From Roseomonas sp. (GTDB lineage: Bacteria; Pseudomonadota; Alphaproteobacteria; Acetobacterales; Acetobacteraceae): a stretch of DNA of 64,000 bases. The notes below the pieces were generated by a model. It worked only from the letters and a program-made list of their open reading frames with translations. It was not told where the DNA came from and ran no database searches. Position 1 is the stretch's first letter, and every line of letters starts with the position of its first letter. Of the stretch, positions 38,570 through 47,999 are shown piece after piece. Made by a program: the position numbers and the translations under genes. The stretch lies in contig JADCER010000012.1 in assembly GCA_020249925.1 (NCBI GenBank), forward strand, positions 124,001 through 188,000, given 5' to 3'.

Positions 38570-38692
38570 GCTGGGTTTTCTCCCAAAGCGTTTTTTTCCG
38601 GCACCAGAGAAATTGGGAGGTGCCGATACCTCTCCTGTTGGGGTAAAGCCCGCGAAGCCGCATGCCCATGCCTGGGCCGAACGGAACCTAAC

Positions 38693-39607
38693 CTACCTTA
38701 AAGGCTGCCAGACCGCCCGCGGGGCGTCAACGCCAAACCATTCTGTCATCAGCGTTTTGACAAGGCCACCGACAAAACGGTTAAGGAATTTCTCCACCCG
38801 GTCGCGCGGTTCAAGGTCCCGCACGGGCAACGCCTCGGCCACCCCTTTCTGGGCAGCGAGCCAGGCGCGGGCCTCAGCCTCTCCGCCAATGGCGTCAATC
38901 AGGCCCAAGGAAAGCGCCTGACGGCCGGTGAAGACCCGCCCATCGGCCAGCGGGCGCACGCGCGCTTCATCCATGCGCCGGCCTGTGGCGACGATGGCGA
39001 TGAATTGGCCGTGCAAATCCTCAAGCACGCGCATCATCTCCGCCCGGCCTTGGTCCGTCAGCGGTTGGAAGGGGTTGGGCTGTGCCTTGAAGGGGCCGGT
39101 CGCCAGAATATCAGGCCGCACGCCGAGCCGTGCCATCAATTCCGACACATCAAAGCTTTGCAGCAGGACGCCGATGGAGCCCGTGACCGTCGCCTCCCGC
39201 GCCAGCACATGCTGGGCCGGCATCGCGATCATATAGCCGGCAGAGGCCGCGGTGCCGCCCATCAGCGCCACAATCGGCTTTTTCTCGGCAAAGCGCTTGA
39301 GTGCGCCATGCAGCGCCTCACCGCCTGACATGCTGCCGCCGGGGCTGTCTATCACCAGCAGCATGGCGCGGGCGGAGGCATCGCGGCTGGCTTCTTCGAT
39401 CACTTCAAGCAGGCGGCGATCTTCCAGGATGGTGCCTTCAATGCGCAGCCGAAGGACGTGATCATTGGAAGCAAGGCCGCTCAGGCTGCCTTTGCCGAAC
39501 ATCACCGCAAGCGCGGCGATCACGCCAATCACGGCAAGCGCACGCCAAAAGCTGACGCGCCTGGACAGGCGGCGCCGTTCGGCGAGGAGATCGGCTTCAA
39601 GGGACAT
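38693..39607 (-). CDS. sppA: signal peptide peptidase SppA (S49)
   Basis: A 304-aa short-form S49 protease. An N-terminal TM (RALAVIGVIAALAVMFG) anchors it in the inner membrane; the catalytic Ser is in GTAASAGYMIA and the downstream ATVTGSIGVL holds the family segment. It degrades cleaved signal peptides. ATG 39607 is selected because the in-frame extension to 39670 enters the rpsA terminator. Confidence 0.9.
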   Translation of the reverse strand: MSLEADLLAERRRLSRRVSFWRALAVIGVIAALAVMFGKGSLSGLASNDHVLRLRIEGTILEDRRLLEVIEEASRDASARAMLLVIDSPGGSMSGGEALHGALKRFAEKKPIVALMGGTAASAGYMIAMPAQHVLAREATVTGSIGVLLQSFDVSELMARLGVRPDILATGPFKAQPNPFQPLTDQGRAEMMRVLEDLHGQFIAIVATGRRMDEARVRPLADGRVFTGRQALSLGLIDAIGGEAEARAWLAAQKGVAEALPVRDLEPRDRVEKFLNRFVGGLVKTLMTEWFGVDAPRAVWQPLR

Positions 39608-39654
39608 GGGCTGTTTGTGGCGCGCGGCGCGCCTTGGGGCAAGGGGTGCAAATG

Positions 39655-39684
39655 AAAAACCCCGGGGCATTGCTGCCCCGGGGC
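39655..39684 (-). terminator. intrinsic terminator after rpsA
   Basis: A perfect 10-bp stem CCCCGGGGCA/TGCCCCGGGG (39660-39669, 39674-39683) is followed, on the minus strand, by TTTTT. It separates rpsA from sppA. Confidence 0.85.
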
Positions 39685-39712
39685 TGATAGTCTGTCAGTC
39701 GTGACCCAGGAA

Positions 39713-41428
39713 TTATTCTTCCCCGGTCATCTCCCGGCGGCGGCGGATGGCCGCGCCCAGGATATCGCCAAGCGAGGCACCGGAATCGGCCGAGCCATAT
39801 TCGCGCATGGCTTCGCGTTCCTCTTCCACTTCCTTGCCCTTGATGGTCAGCGTCAGGCGGCGCGCGGCGCGGTCTACGGCAGTGACTTTCGCATCGACCT
39901 TTTCGCCAATGGCGAATTTGTCGGGGCGCTGGTCGCCACGGTCGCGGGCCAATTCGGCGCGGCGGATGAAGCCGGTCAGCACATCATCCACCTTCACTTC
40001 GATGCCGTTCTGCTCAACCTTGGTGACGACGCAGGTGACAACATCACCCTTGCGCACGCGGTCCAGCACTTCGGCGGCCGGGTCGGCCTGAAGCTGCTTG
40101 ATGCCAAGTGAGATGCGTTCCTTTTCCACATCCACATCCAGCACCTTCGCCTTGACCATCTGGCCCTTGCTGTAGGCTTGCATCGCGGCTTCGCCGGCTT
40201 CGTCCCAGGAAATATCGGACATATGCACCATGCCGTCGATTTCCGCGCCGACACCGATGAACAGGCCGAATTCCGTGATGTTGCGAATTTCGCCTTCGAT
40301 GGTCGAACCCACCGGATGCGCTTCCACGAACAATTCCCACGGATTGCCCTGCGCCTGCTTAAGGCCCAAGGAAATGCGGCGCTTCGGTTCATCCACATCC
40401 AGGATGATCACATCCACCTGTTCTGAGGTGGAAACGATCTTGCCGGGATGCGCGTTCTTCTTGGTCCAGGACATTTCGGACACATGGACCAGACCTTCAA
40501 CACCGGCTTCGAGTTCCACGAAGGCGCCGTAATCGGTGATGTTGGTGACACGGCCAGAGAATTTCGCACCGACCGGATACTTGAGCGCCACACCATCCCA
40601 CGGATCGGACATCAGCTGCTTCATGCCAAGGCTGATGCGCTGCGTGTCCTGATTGAAGCGGATCACCTGCACCTTCACCGGCATGCCAATGGTGAGTGCT
40701 TCTGACGGGTGGTTGATGCGCCGCCAGGCGATATCGGTGACATGCAGCAGGCCATCCACGCCGCCCAAATCCACGAAGGCGCCGTAATCGGTGATATTCT
40801 TCACGACACCATCCAGGATCATGCCTTCCTTGAGGCCCTGGATCAGCTCGCTCCGCTGCTCCGCGCGGGTTTCTTCCAGTACGGCGCGGCGGGAGACAAC
40901 GATATTGCCCCGTGCGCGATCCATTTTCAGGATCTGGAAGGGCTGCGCATTGCCCATCAGCGGCATCACATCACGCACCGGGCGGATATCCACCTGAGAG
41001 CCCGGCAGGAAGGCAACCGCCCCGCCCAGGTCAACGGTGAAGCCACCCTTCACGCGGCCAAAAATCACGCCATTGACGCGCACGCCCGCCTGATGCGCCT
41101 TTTCAAGCGTCGTCCAGGCTTCTTCGCGCCGCGCCTTTTCGCGCGACAGCACGATGGAGCCATCGCGGTCTTCATAACGCTCAACGAAAAGCTCATAGAC
41201 ATCGCCGGGCTTCACTTCGGGCTTCTGGCCCGGGGCGGCGAATTCCTTGAGCGGCACGCGGCCTTCACTTTTGAGGCCGACATCAACAACGGCGAAGTCG
41301 CCGTCAACGCGAATAACGCGGCCGGTCACGACCGAGCCGGCAAAACCCGTATCCGGGCCAAGCGTGGCATCGAGAAGTGCAGCAAAATCCTCCACGCCAG
41401 CATTGGCGAGGCTGGTGGCAGTAGCCAT
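39713..41428 (-). CDS. rpsA: 30S ribosomal protein S1
   Basis: A 571-aa protein with six S1 RNA-binding domains. The beginning is MATATSLANAGVEDFAALLD, and repeats with the DYGAFVDLGGVDGLLHVTD and DYGAFVELEAGVEGLVHVS pattern recur. ATG 41428 is the family-consistent start; a longer open frame to 41605 is not conserved. It is downstream of aroA-cmk with a 216-base leader, where autoregulation of S1 synthesis is expected. Confidence 0.95.
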   Translation of the reverse strand: MATATSLANAGVEDFAALLDATLGPDTGFAGSVVTGRVIRVDGDFAVVDVGLKSEGRVPLKEFAAPGQKPEVKPGDVYELFVERYEDRDGSIVLSREKARREEAWTTLEKAHQAGVRVNGVIFGRVKGGFTVDLGGAVAFLPGSQVDIRPVRDVMPLMGNAQPFQILKMDRARGNIVVSRRAVLEETRAEQRSELIQGLKEGMILDGVVKNITDYGAFVDLGGVDGLLHVTDIAWRRINHPSEALTIGMPVKVQVIRFNQDTQRISLGMKQLMSDPWDGVALKYPVGAKFSGRVTNITDYGAFVELEAGVEGLVHVSEMSWTKKNAHPGKIVSTSEQVDVIILDVDEPKRRISLGLKQAQGNPWELFVEAHPVGSTIEGEIRNITEFGLFIGVGAEIDGMVHMSDISWDEAGEAAMQAYSKGQMVKAKVLDVDVEKERISLGIKQLQADPAAEVLDRVRKGDVVTCVVTKVEQNGIEVKVDDVLTGFIRRAELARDRGDQRPDKFAIGEKVDAKVTAVDRAARRLTLTIKGKEVEEEREAMREYGSADSGASLGDILGAAIRRRREMTGEE

Positions 41429-41644
41429 GCAGTTTATGTGTCCTGTATGCGCCGCAAGGAGCGGCGATTGGGTCTGCGCCCTTCCACCCGCGGGGGAAGC
41501 ACGGCTTGGCCCCGGCGCGATGCGCTGGAAGGCCCAAGGGTTCTGGGCGGAATAACGGACCACCCTTTGCCGGCCCAAAACGGGCACCGCCGCAGTTCTC
41601 ACCACGACGTGTTGCGGGTGCTTAGGCCCTGACAGCTTCGCGCG

Positions 41645-42289
41645 TCAAGCGGAATCAAGCTTTTTCCTGATGAAAGCCAAAGCCGCGTGGAAGGTTTCAT
41701 CGGCATTCAGCTCGGTTGTGTCTATCTCAAAGGCATCCGGGGCACGCCTGGTGGGGGCCACGGGACGATTGGCGTCTTGCGCATCGCGGTCGCGGATTTC
41801 GGCTTCCACCTGGGCGGGGTCTGCGGCGACACCGCGCCCTGTCAGTTCCAGAAAGCGGCGCCGGGCACGTTCGGCGACACTCGCGGTGATGAAAAGCTTC
41901 ACCTGAGCCTCGGGGAAAACCACCGTGCCGATATCCCGCCCATCCAGCACCGCACCTTGCGCCGCCCCGAAGCGGCGCTGGAAATCGAGCAAGGCAGCAC
42001 GCACCGCGGGGATGGCGGCGACCTTGCTGGCGGCCATGTCCGCCAAGGACCCGCGCAAATCGCCGCGCGCGAGGTCTTCGGGGGTCAGGGCGCGGGCTTC
42101 TGCTTCCGCGACGCGGGCATCCTGCGGGTCTATGCCGCGATCCAGCACGCGCCGGCCGACTGCGCGATAGAGCAGGCCGGTATCCAGGTAAGGCAGGCCA
42201 AGCTCGGCCGCCAGGCGCCGGGCGAGCGTACCCTTGCCCGCGGCGGCGGGGCCGTCGACTGCAATGACGGTGCCGGCGGGCAGCCTCAT
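41645..42289 (-). CDS. cmk: cytidylate kinase
   Basis: A 214-aa (d)CMP kinase. The P-loop GPAAAGKGT (residues 13-21), YLDTGLLYRAVG, LDGRDIGTVVFP and DRDAQDANRPVAP are characteristic. ATG 42289 overlaps the aroA stop by four bases. aroA-cmk-rpsA is a conserved block. Confidence 0.95.
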   Translation of the reverse strand: MRLPAGTVIAVDGPAAAGKGTLARRLAAELGLPYLDTGLLYRAVGRRVLDRGIDPQDARVAEAEARALTPEDLARGDLRGSLADMAASKVAAIPAVRAALLDFQRRFGAAQGAVLDGRDIGTVVFPEAQVKLFITASVAERARRRFLELTGRGVAADPAQVEAEIRDRDAQDANRPVAPTRRAPDAFEIDTTELNADETFHAALAFIRKKLDSA

Positions 42290-43632
42290 GCCGCGCGGAT
42301 CGCGTCCGACCCGGCCAGGCGGTTCATCAGCGCGGCGAAACCGGGGAAGGAGGTGTCGATGAAGCTTGCATCATCCACCGTGACGGGGTTTTGCGCGGCA
42401 AGGCCCATGACTAGGGCGGCCATGGCGATGCGGTGATCCATATGCGTGGTGACCAAGCCGCCGCCGGCGGGTGCTGCGCCCGTGCCATGGACCAGGAGAT
42501 CATCGCCTTCAATGCTGACCTTGGCGCCATTGGCTTCGAGCAGCGCGGCGGTGGCGGCCAGCCGGTCGCTTTCCTTGACGCGCAATTCCGCAAGGCCGCG
42601 CATGCGGGTCGTGCCGCTTGCAAAGGAAGCCGCCACGGCCAGGATTGGATATTCGTCAATCATGGAAGGGGCGCGGCCCGGCGGCACATCCACGGCCTTG
42701 AGCGCGGTAAATTCACCGATGATATCGCCTACAGCCTCCCCGCCTTCGATCCGGGCGTTTTCGATCTTGAGCGCGGCGCCCATTTCGCGAAGCGTGGTGA
42801 AAAGCCCGGTGCGAAGCGGGTTCAGCCCGATTTGCGTGAGGCTGATGCGTGACCCAGGGACCAGAAGTGCTGCCACCAGCGGGAAGGAGGCTGAGGAAGG
42901 ATCGCCCGGCACGCTGATCGGCGCGGCCTTCAATTCCGGCTGGCCATCCAGGCGCACCACACGGCCTTCTTCCGTGTCTTCCACCGCCACCATGGCGCCG
43001 AAATGGCGCAGCATGTTTTCCGTATGGTCGCGCGTGGGTTCCGGTTCCACCACGCGGGTGATGCCAGGCGCACATAACCCGGCCAGCAGGCAGGCGCTTT
43101 TCACCTGGGCCGAGGCGACGGGCAGGCGGTAGTCCAAAGGCAGCGGGTCTGTGGCGCCGCGCACGGCGAGCGGCAGGCGCCCGCCCTCACGGGTCCAGAA
43201 TTGCGCCCCCGTTGCCGAAAGCGGGTCGGTCACCCGCTTCATGGGCCGGCGCCTCAGTGAAGCATCGCCGGTCATCACCGCGAATAGCGGATGGCCGGAT
43301 AGCAGGCCGAGCAGCAGCCGTGCGGCGGTACCGGAATTGCCCATATCCAGTACATCGGCGGGTTCGGTCAGGCCGCCCACGCCGCGGCCGGAAACGCGCC
43401 ATTGGCCGGGGCCGAGCTTTTCAACCTCGGCTCCCAGGGCGCGCATGGCGGCGGCGGTGCGGAGCACATCCTCCCCTTCCAAAAGCCCAGCGATATCGGT
43501 GGTGCCGACGGCAAGCGCGCCGAACATCAGGGCGCGGTGGCTGATGGATTTGTCGCCGGCCACCCCTGCCTTGCCCGAAAGCGGGGCCGAGGGTTTGCTG
43601 GCGCGGAAGGGGCGGGGCGGGGCAGAGGACAT
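42286..43632 (-). CDS. aroA: 3-phosphoshikimate 1-carboxyvinyltransferase (EPSP synthase)
   Basis: A 448-aa EPSP synthase of the shikimate pathway. GDKSISHRALMFGAL and LDMGNSGTAARLLLGLL plus RLKESDR-like RVKESDRLAA are seen. The wording GNSGTAARL and RRPMKRV is of the class II-like alphaproteobacterial type. ATG 43632 is chosen; an in-frame start at 43668 is less likely. Confidence 0.94.
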   Translation of the reverse strand: MSSAPPRPFRASKPSAPLSGKAGVAGDKSISHRALMFGALAVGTTDIAGLLEGEDVLRTAAAMRALGAEVEKLGPGQWRVSGRGVGGLTEPADVLDMGNSGTAARLLLGLLSGHPLFAVMTGDASLRRRPMKRVTDPLSATGAQFWTREGGRLPLAVRGATDPLPLDYRLPVASAQVKSACLLAGLCAPGITRVVEPEPTRDHTENMLRHFGAMVAVEDTEEGRVVRLDGQPELKAAPISVPGDPSSASFPLVAALLVPGSRISLTQIGLNPLRTGLFTTLREMGAALKIENARIEGGEAVGDIIGEFTALKAVDVPPGRAPSMIDEYPILAVAASFASGTTRMRGLAELRVKESDRLAATAALLEANGAKVSIEGDDLLVHGTGAAPAGGGLVTTHMDHRIAMAALVMGLAAQNPVTVDDASFIDTSFPGFAALMNRLAGSDAIRAA

Positions 43633-43761
43633 ATGGGCGGTTTGACATGGCAGGGCAGGGCGTGGCAATGCGCGCCTCCCTGATTTTTACGGGATCATTC
43701 TGGGCATGCCAGGGTGGTTTATTTGCAAAACCGCGCCCAGCGGTAATCAAGAGGCGTTTGC

Positions 43762-44085
43762 ATGGCGAAGCCAGAACTCGGCCTGAAGCGGACTTGCGTT
43801 GCTTGCGGCGCGAAATTTTATGATTTGTTGCGCACCCCGGCGGTCTGCCCGAAATGCGCCACGGAACAGCCGGCGGAACAGCCGCGCCTGCGCCGCAATG
43901 GTGCGACCCCGCTGGATGAGCGGCTGAAGAAGGCGCCCGGCACGCCGGAGGCCGAGACCGATGATATCGAAGTGGAAGATATCGAAGGCGATGAGGCGAT
44001 CGAAGACGCGGAAGAGCTGGAAGATGACGCCGAGGATATCGGCGAGGATATCGAAGTCGGCACTGATCGCGACGAAGAGCAGTGA
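43762..44085 (+). CDS. TIGR02300 (FYDLN acid) family protein
   Basis: A 107-aa protein. The N-terminal part has CVACGAKFYDL and CPKCA, a two-Cys-pair zinc-ribbon-like fold with the name-giving FYDL. The C-terminal half is a long run of Asp/Glu (pI very low). The family is found in alphaproteobacteria and has no known role. It is divergent from aroA. Confidence 0.85.
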   Translation: MAKPELGLKRTCVACGAKFYDLLRTPAVCPKCATEQPAEQPRLRRNGATPLDERLKKAPGTPEAETDDIEVEDIEGDEAIEDAEELEDDAEDIGEDIEVGTDRDEEQ

Positions 44086-44091
44086 TTTGGT

Positions 44092-44115
44092 CGGGGCGGG
44101 TTAGCCGCCCCGTTT
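44092..44115 (+). terminator. intrinsic terminator after the TIGR02300 gene
   Basis: CGGGGCGG (44092-44099) pairs perfectly with CCGCCCCG (44105-44112), followed by TTTG. The stem overlaps the stop codon of the convergent cyclotransferase-like gene. The T-run is short. Confidence 0.5.
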
Positions 44116-44991
44116 GTCGCGCTGGTGCGCGCGCCAATCGCCTGAGGCGATGATCGGCGCGGCGCGCAAGCTTTCCGGTGCCATCACATAGGCCCAGGCG
44201 CGGCGGCGCCGACCGGCCTGATCCGTCACTGTCAGGATGGTGCGGCGATACATGCCGGAAGGGCTGCCATCGGGCGCGGCATCTTCGATTTCATCCAGAA
44301 TGGGCAAGGCGGTTGCGATATCCTGGAAGGTCAGGATTTCGCCCCGGATGGGTGTGGCTGGACCGAGCGTGAGGGCGGGGTAATCGCCAAGATCAAATAG
44401 CGTGCCGGTGGCCTGTGCCGGCGTGATGGCGGCGATGCCGGCCCTGGCGGCGGGGCCGTGCCAGAAGCCGCCCTGCATCAGCGTGCCATAGACAAAGACA
44501 TGGGGCAGGTGGTGGCAGCCTTCTTCGCCACGCGCGGCAGCTTCCAGCGGGTCTGGGTGCAGGCCATGGGCGGCGAAGCCGCGGCGAACGGCGTTCAGAT
44601 AGGCGGCGGGGGGTGCGACAAAGCCCTGTTGGCGTTCCGGCACGACTTGGTAGGCGATGGCTTCAAGCGCCGCGCCATCGGGCAGGATGATGTGGCGTGT
44701 GCGGCGTTGATAGGCGTGGGGCGTGCCTTCCTTTTGGTCAAGCGCTTGCCAGCCGGCCTCGGATACTTCCAAGACGACGCCCTCGACAAAACCGCCGAGA
44801 CACGTTTGGAAATTCAGCACACCGCCGCCGCGGCCGCGGCCGAGAAAATCGAAAGCGAGCCGCGCATCGGGCAGCATACCGGGGCCGATTGGGCGGATGG
44901 CCGCCGGGTCATGGCCGTTACGCGCGCACCAATCGCGCCAATCAAGCGCGTCCGTATTCGAGCCATAGGCGAAGCTGTAGCGTGGGGTCAT
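44101..44991 (-). CDS. tandem gamma-glutamylcyclotransferase-like protein
   Basis: A 296-aa protein with two GGCT/AIG2-like domains. Domain 1 opens with the ligand-binding FAYGSNTDAL and holds LDQKEGTPHAYQRR, with a likely catalytic Glu; domain 2 opens with VFVYGTLMQGGF and holds LDEIEDAAPDGSPSGMYRR. Single-domain family members release 5-oxoproline from gamma-glutamyl peptides; two apparently intact copies in one chain are less usual. It could be involved in glutathione-type peptide turnover. Confidence 0.78.
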   Translation of the reverse strand: MTPRYSFAYGSNTDALDWRDWCARNGHDPAAIRPIGPGMLPDARLAFDFLGRGRGGGVLNFQTCLGGFVEGVVLEVSEAGWQALDQKEGTPHAYQRRTRHIILPDGAALEAIAYQVVPERQQGFVAPPAAYLNAVRRGFAAHGLHPDPLEAAARGEEGCHHLPHVFVYGTLMQGGFWHGPAARAGIAAITPAQATGTLFDLGDYPALTLGPATPIRGEILTFQDIATALPILDEIEDAAPDGSPSGMYRRTILTVTDQAGRRRRAWAYVMAPESLRAAPIIASGDWRAHQRDKRGG

Positions 44992-44997
44992 TTCTGA

Positions 44998-45801
44998 CTA
45001 GCGGAGCGCTAAAACCAACAGCATCAGGCTACCGAGCGCAATGCGGTAATAGCCAAAGGGCGTGAAGCCGATGCGCCCGATCAAAGCCAGCACGGCGCGA
45101 ACCGTGATGAAGGCAACGATGAAGGCCGCGATGAAGCCAACCGCAATTTGGCCGAAAGCACTCGGGTCAATCTCAGCGCGGACTTTCCACAGGCTATAGA
45201 AGCTGGCGGCAAACATGGTCGGGATGGCGAGCATGAAGGAGAATTCGGCTGCGGTGCGCCGTTCCACGCCGATCAGCAATGCCGTGATGATGGTGGCGCC
45301 GGAGCGCGATGTGCCTGGGATCATCGCCAAAGCCTGGCCAAGCCCGACCAGCACGGCGGCCAGCGGGCCGATTTCCGGCACGCTATGAATGCTCGGCGCC
45401 GGGCGCAGCTTTTCGATGGCGATAATGGCAATGCCGCCCAGGATAAGTGCGATGGAGACAACCCAAGGATTGAACAGCAGCGTCGTGATGGTCTTGTGGA
45501 ACAGGAAGCCAATGATCGCCGCCGGCAGAAAGGCGAGCATGAGGTTGATGACGTAATAGCGTTCCCGCCCTGGCCGCCACATGCCGCGCAATAGGTCCAT
45601 GATCAGCGCGCGATAAATCCAACAGACCGCAAGAATGGCGCCAAGCTGGATGGAGATTTCAAAAACCTTGCCGGGCGGGCCCTGAAAGCCGATCAATTCG
45701 CCAAGCAGGATCAAATGCCCGGTCGAGGAAATGGGCAGGAATTCAGTGAAGCCTTCGACAATGCCCATGAGCAGGGCAGAGAAAAGGGCGCTCAGGTCCA
45801 T
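44998..45801 (-). CDS. uppP: undecaprenyl-diphosphatase
   Basis: A 267-aa polytopic membrane phosphatase (BacA family) recycling the undecaprenyl carrier for peptidoglycan and LPS. The motifs are EGFTEFLPISSTGHL (residues 16-29) and GTSRSGATII (about 165). ATG 45801 (MDLSALFSALL) is preferred over 45846. It stands after the ahcY terminator-like stem, transcribed on its own. Confidence 0.94.
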   Translation of the reverse strand: MDLSALFSALLMGIVEGFTEFLPISSTGHLILLGELIGFQGPPGKVFEISIQLGAILAVCWIYRALIMDLLRGMWRPGRERYYVINLMLAFLPAAIIGFLFHKTITTLLFNPWVVSIALILGGIAIIAIEKLRPAPSIHSVPEIGPLAAVLVGLGQALAMIPGTSRSGATIITALLIGVERRTAAEFSFMLAIPTMFAASFYSLWKVRAEIDPSAFGQIAVGFIAAFIVAFITVRAVLALIGRIGFTPFGYYRIALGSLMLLVLALR

Positions 45802-45907
45802 GCGCGTGATCCATGCGTGGCGCGGGCGGGCTGCCCGATTCGCCAATCATGAATGCTTGCGCCGGGACGGGAGCCATGTCCACGCCCCGGCGAATTGAGT
45901 TCCGGAG

Positions 45908-45951
45908 TATTTTCAAGCCAAGTGGAATCACTTGGCTGCTCGAAAAATACG
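45908..45951 (-). terminator. long stem-loop after ahcY
   Basis: A perfect inner stem AGCCAAGTG-GAAT-CACTTGGCT (45917-45938) is extended by outer arms GTATTTT (45908-45914) and AAAATAC (45945-45951), with a short bulge. The A/T arms make it terminator-like in both directions. It sits 14 bases after the ahcY stop. Confidence 0.6.
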
Positions 45952-45964
45952 ACCAAACTAAACT

Positions 45965-47365
45965 TCAGTAACGGTATTGTTCGGCCTTGAAGGGGCCTTG
46001 CGTCTCCACGCCGATATAGCCGGCCTGTTGCGCAGTGAGTTGCGTGAGCGTCGCACCAACCTTCGCCAAATGCAGCGCCGCCACCTTCTCATCCAAATGC
46101 TTCGGCAGGGTATAGACCTTGCGTTCATACTTAGACGTATTGGTCCAGAGTTCGATCTGCGCGAGCACTTGGTTGGTGAAGGACGCCGACATCACAAAAG
46201 AAGGATGGCCTGTCGCATTGCCAAGATTCACCAGGCGGCCTTCGGACAGTAGGATGATGCGCTTCTGGTCGGGGAATTCGATTTCATCCACCTGCGGCTT
46301 CACATTATCCCACTTGTAGTTGCGCAGGCCGGCCACCTGAATTTCGGAATCGAAGTGCCCGATATTGCAGACAATGGCGCGATGCTTCATGGCGCGCATG
46401 TGATCCAGCGTGATCACATCCACATTGCCTGTCGCGGTCACGAAGATATCGGCCATCGGCGCGGCCTGTTCCATGGTGACGACCTGATAGCCTTCCATGG
46501 CGGCTTGCAGGGCGCAGATCGGGTCAACCTCACTCACCATCACGCGGCAGCCGGCATTCCTGAGCGACGCGGCAGAACCCTTGCCCACATCACCAAAGCC
46601 GCACACCATCGCAACCTTCCCGGCCATCATCACATCGGTGCCACGACGAATCGCATCCACCAAGGATTCGCGGCAGCCATAGAGATTGTCGAATTTCGAT
46701 TTCGTCACGCTGTCATTCACATTGATTGCCGGGAAAAGCAGGCGCCCTTCCTTGGCCATGACGTAAAGCCGATGCACGCCCGTGGTGGTTTCTTCCGAAA
46801 CACCCTTGATGGCAGCAGCAAGCTTGGCGAACCAGCCGGGCTTGGTCTTCAGGCAATTCTTGATCAGGGCGAAGAAGACTTCTTCTTCCTCATTCGTCGC
46901 CTTATCCAGGAAGGCGGTGTCGCCCTGTTCGGCGCGCAGCCCGTAATGCACGAGCAGCGTCATGTCGCCGCCATCATCGAGCAGCACATTAGGCTCCCCA
47001 CCATCGGCCCATTCCAGGGTGCGCTGCACATATTCCCAATATTCCGGCAGCGTTTCGCCCTTCACGGCGAAAACCGGCGTACCGGTCGCGGCGATGGCGG
47101 CAGCGGCATGGTCCTGGGTTGAGAAGATATTGCAGGAAGACCAGCGCACATCGGCGCCAAGGTGCTTCAGGGTTTCGATCAGCACCGCGGTCTGGATGGT
47201 CATGTGCAGGCAGCCCGCGATACGAGCCCCCTTGAGCGGCTGGGAGGCGCCATATTCGGCACGCACCGCCATCAGGCCGGGCATTTCATCCTCGGCCATC
47301 GCAATTTCCTTCCGCCCCCAGGCGGCGAGGGAAAGGTCCTTAATCACGTAGTCTTGGGCGGCCAT
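45965..47365 (-). CDS. ahcY: adenosylhomocysteinase
   Basis: A 466-aa NAD-dependent enzyme that hydrolyses S-adenosylhomocysteine, restoring the methylation cycle. [21 protein letters not shown] at the N-terminus, the NAD-binding [10 protein letters not shown] and the C-terminal [10 protein letters not shown] are diagnostic. ATG 47365 has AAGGAGAT upstream. The frame extends to 47503 but that part is not AhcY-like. Confidence 0.96.
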   Translation of the reverse strand: MAAQDYVIKDLSLAAWGRKEIAMAEDEMPGLMAVRAEYGASQPLKGARIAGCLHMTIQTAVLIETLKHLGADVRWSSCNIFSTQDHAAAAIAATGTPVFAVKGETLPEYWEYVQRTLEWADGGEPNVLLDDGGDMTLLVHYGLRAEQGDTAFLDKATNEEEEVFFALIKNCLKTKPGWFAKLAAAIKGVSEETTTGVHRLYVMAKEGRLLFPAINVNDSVTKSKFDNLYGCRESLVDAIRRGTDVMMAGKVAMVCGFGDVGKGSAASLRNAGCRVMVSEVDPICALQAAMEGYQVVTMEQAAPMADIFVTATGNVDVITLDHMRAMKHRAIVCNIGHFDSEIQVAGLRNYKWDNVKPQVDEIEFPDQKRIILLSEGRLVNLGNATGHPSFVMSASFTNQVLAQIELWTNTSKYERKVYTLPKHLDEKVAALHLAKVGATLTQLTAQQAGYIGVETQGPFKAEQYRY

Positions 47366-47436
47366 GGCGGGATCTCCTTGATTCTGACGCGGCGGGTAAC
47401 ACGGGGCGGGGCCTAGGGCTAGAGGGAAAGAAGAAT

Positions 47437-47452
47437 ATAAAGATACCTTTAT
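47437..47452. promoter_or_regulatory. near-palindromic operator candidate for ahcY
   Basis: ATAAAGATACCTTTAT is a 16-bp near-perfect inverted repeat (7 of 8 positions match) 72 bases upstream of ahcY. ArsR-family SAH-sensing regulators (SahR) control ahcY in many proteobacteria and I recall AT-rich motifs of this style, but the assignment here is inference. The site also lies 69 bases before the divergent gene at 47521. Confidence 0.45.
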
Positions 47453-47520
47453 GTCTTTTTCGGGCTGGCCCGTTTTGGCGGGCGGGTTAAGCTCCCCCCT
47501 CAAACCCCAGGGAGGCGCTT

Positions 47521-47994
47521 ATGGCCGAACAAAGCTTAGGCATTCTTGAACAGCGGCGGATCGAAGCCGCCTTCGCCAAGGGCATTTATGAGGAAATGAA
47601 GGCGCAGGTCGGAGAGGAGAAGGCGAAATCCATCCTGTCCGCCGCCATCATCAAGCTCGCCAAGGAAACCGCGGCCGAGATGGCAAAGCAGGGGCCGGAG
47701 GGGAAGCCATCGCTTGAGCATTTCATCTCCCTCCAGCCGCTTTGGACCAAGGGGGATGCGCTGCAAATTGAGACGCTGCGCAAGGACGCCAAGCATTATG
47801 ATTTCAACGTGACGCGCTGCCGCTATGCCGAGATGTATCGCGCCATGGGCCTGGCGGAGCTTGGCGCCATCCTGTCCTGCAATCGCGATGGGGCGTTTTG
47901 TGAGGGCTATGACCCGAAGCTGAAGCTGGAACGCACGCAAACCATCATGGGCGGCGCCAGCCACTGCAATTTCCGTTACAGGTATGAGGATTAG
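47521..47994 (+). CDS. L-2-amino-thiazoline-4-carboxylic acid hydrolase-like protein
   Basis: A 157-aa protein. The segments YEEMKAQVGEEKAKSILSAAI, FNVTRCRYAEMYRAMGL, LGAILSCNRDGAFCEGY and RTQTIMGGASHCNFRY match the ATC hydrolase family (ring opening of ATC to S-carbamoyl-cysteine). Conserved Cys residues in TRC, SCNRD, FCEG and SHC are present. Many family members have unknown substrates. It is divergent from ahcY and five bases before a methyltransferase. Confidence 0.75.
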   Translation: MAEQSLGILEQRRIEAAFAKGIYEEMKAQVGEEKAKSILSAAIIKLAKETAAEMAKQGPEGKPSLEHFISLQPLWTKGDALQIETLRKDAKHYDFNVTRCRYAEMYRAMGLAELGAILSCNRDGAFCEGYDPKLKLERTQTIMGGASHCNFRYRYED

Positions 47995-47999
47995 CGCGC

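Noticed and set aside
41429-41605. In-frame upstream extension of rpsA
   Set aside because: S1 begins MATATSLANAG; the extra 59 residues are Pro/Arg-rich leader translation.
47366-47520. SAH or SAM riboswitch in front of ahcY
   Set aside because: I looked for the conserved cores of SAM-II and SAH riboswitches and did not see them; only the near-palindromic site is supportable.
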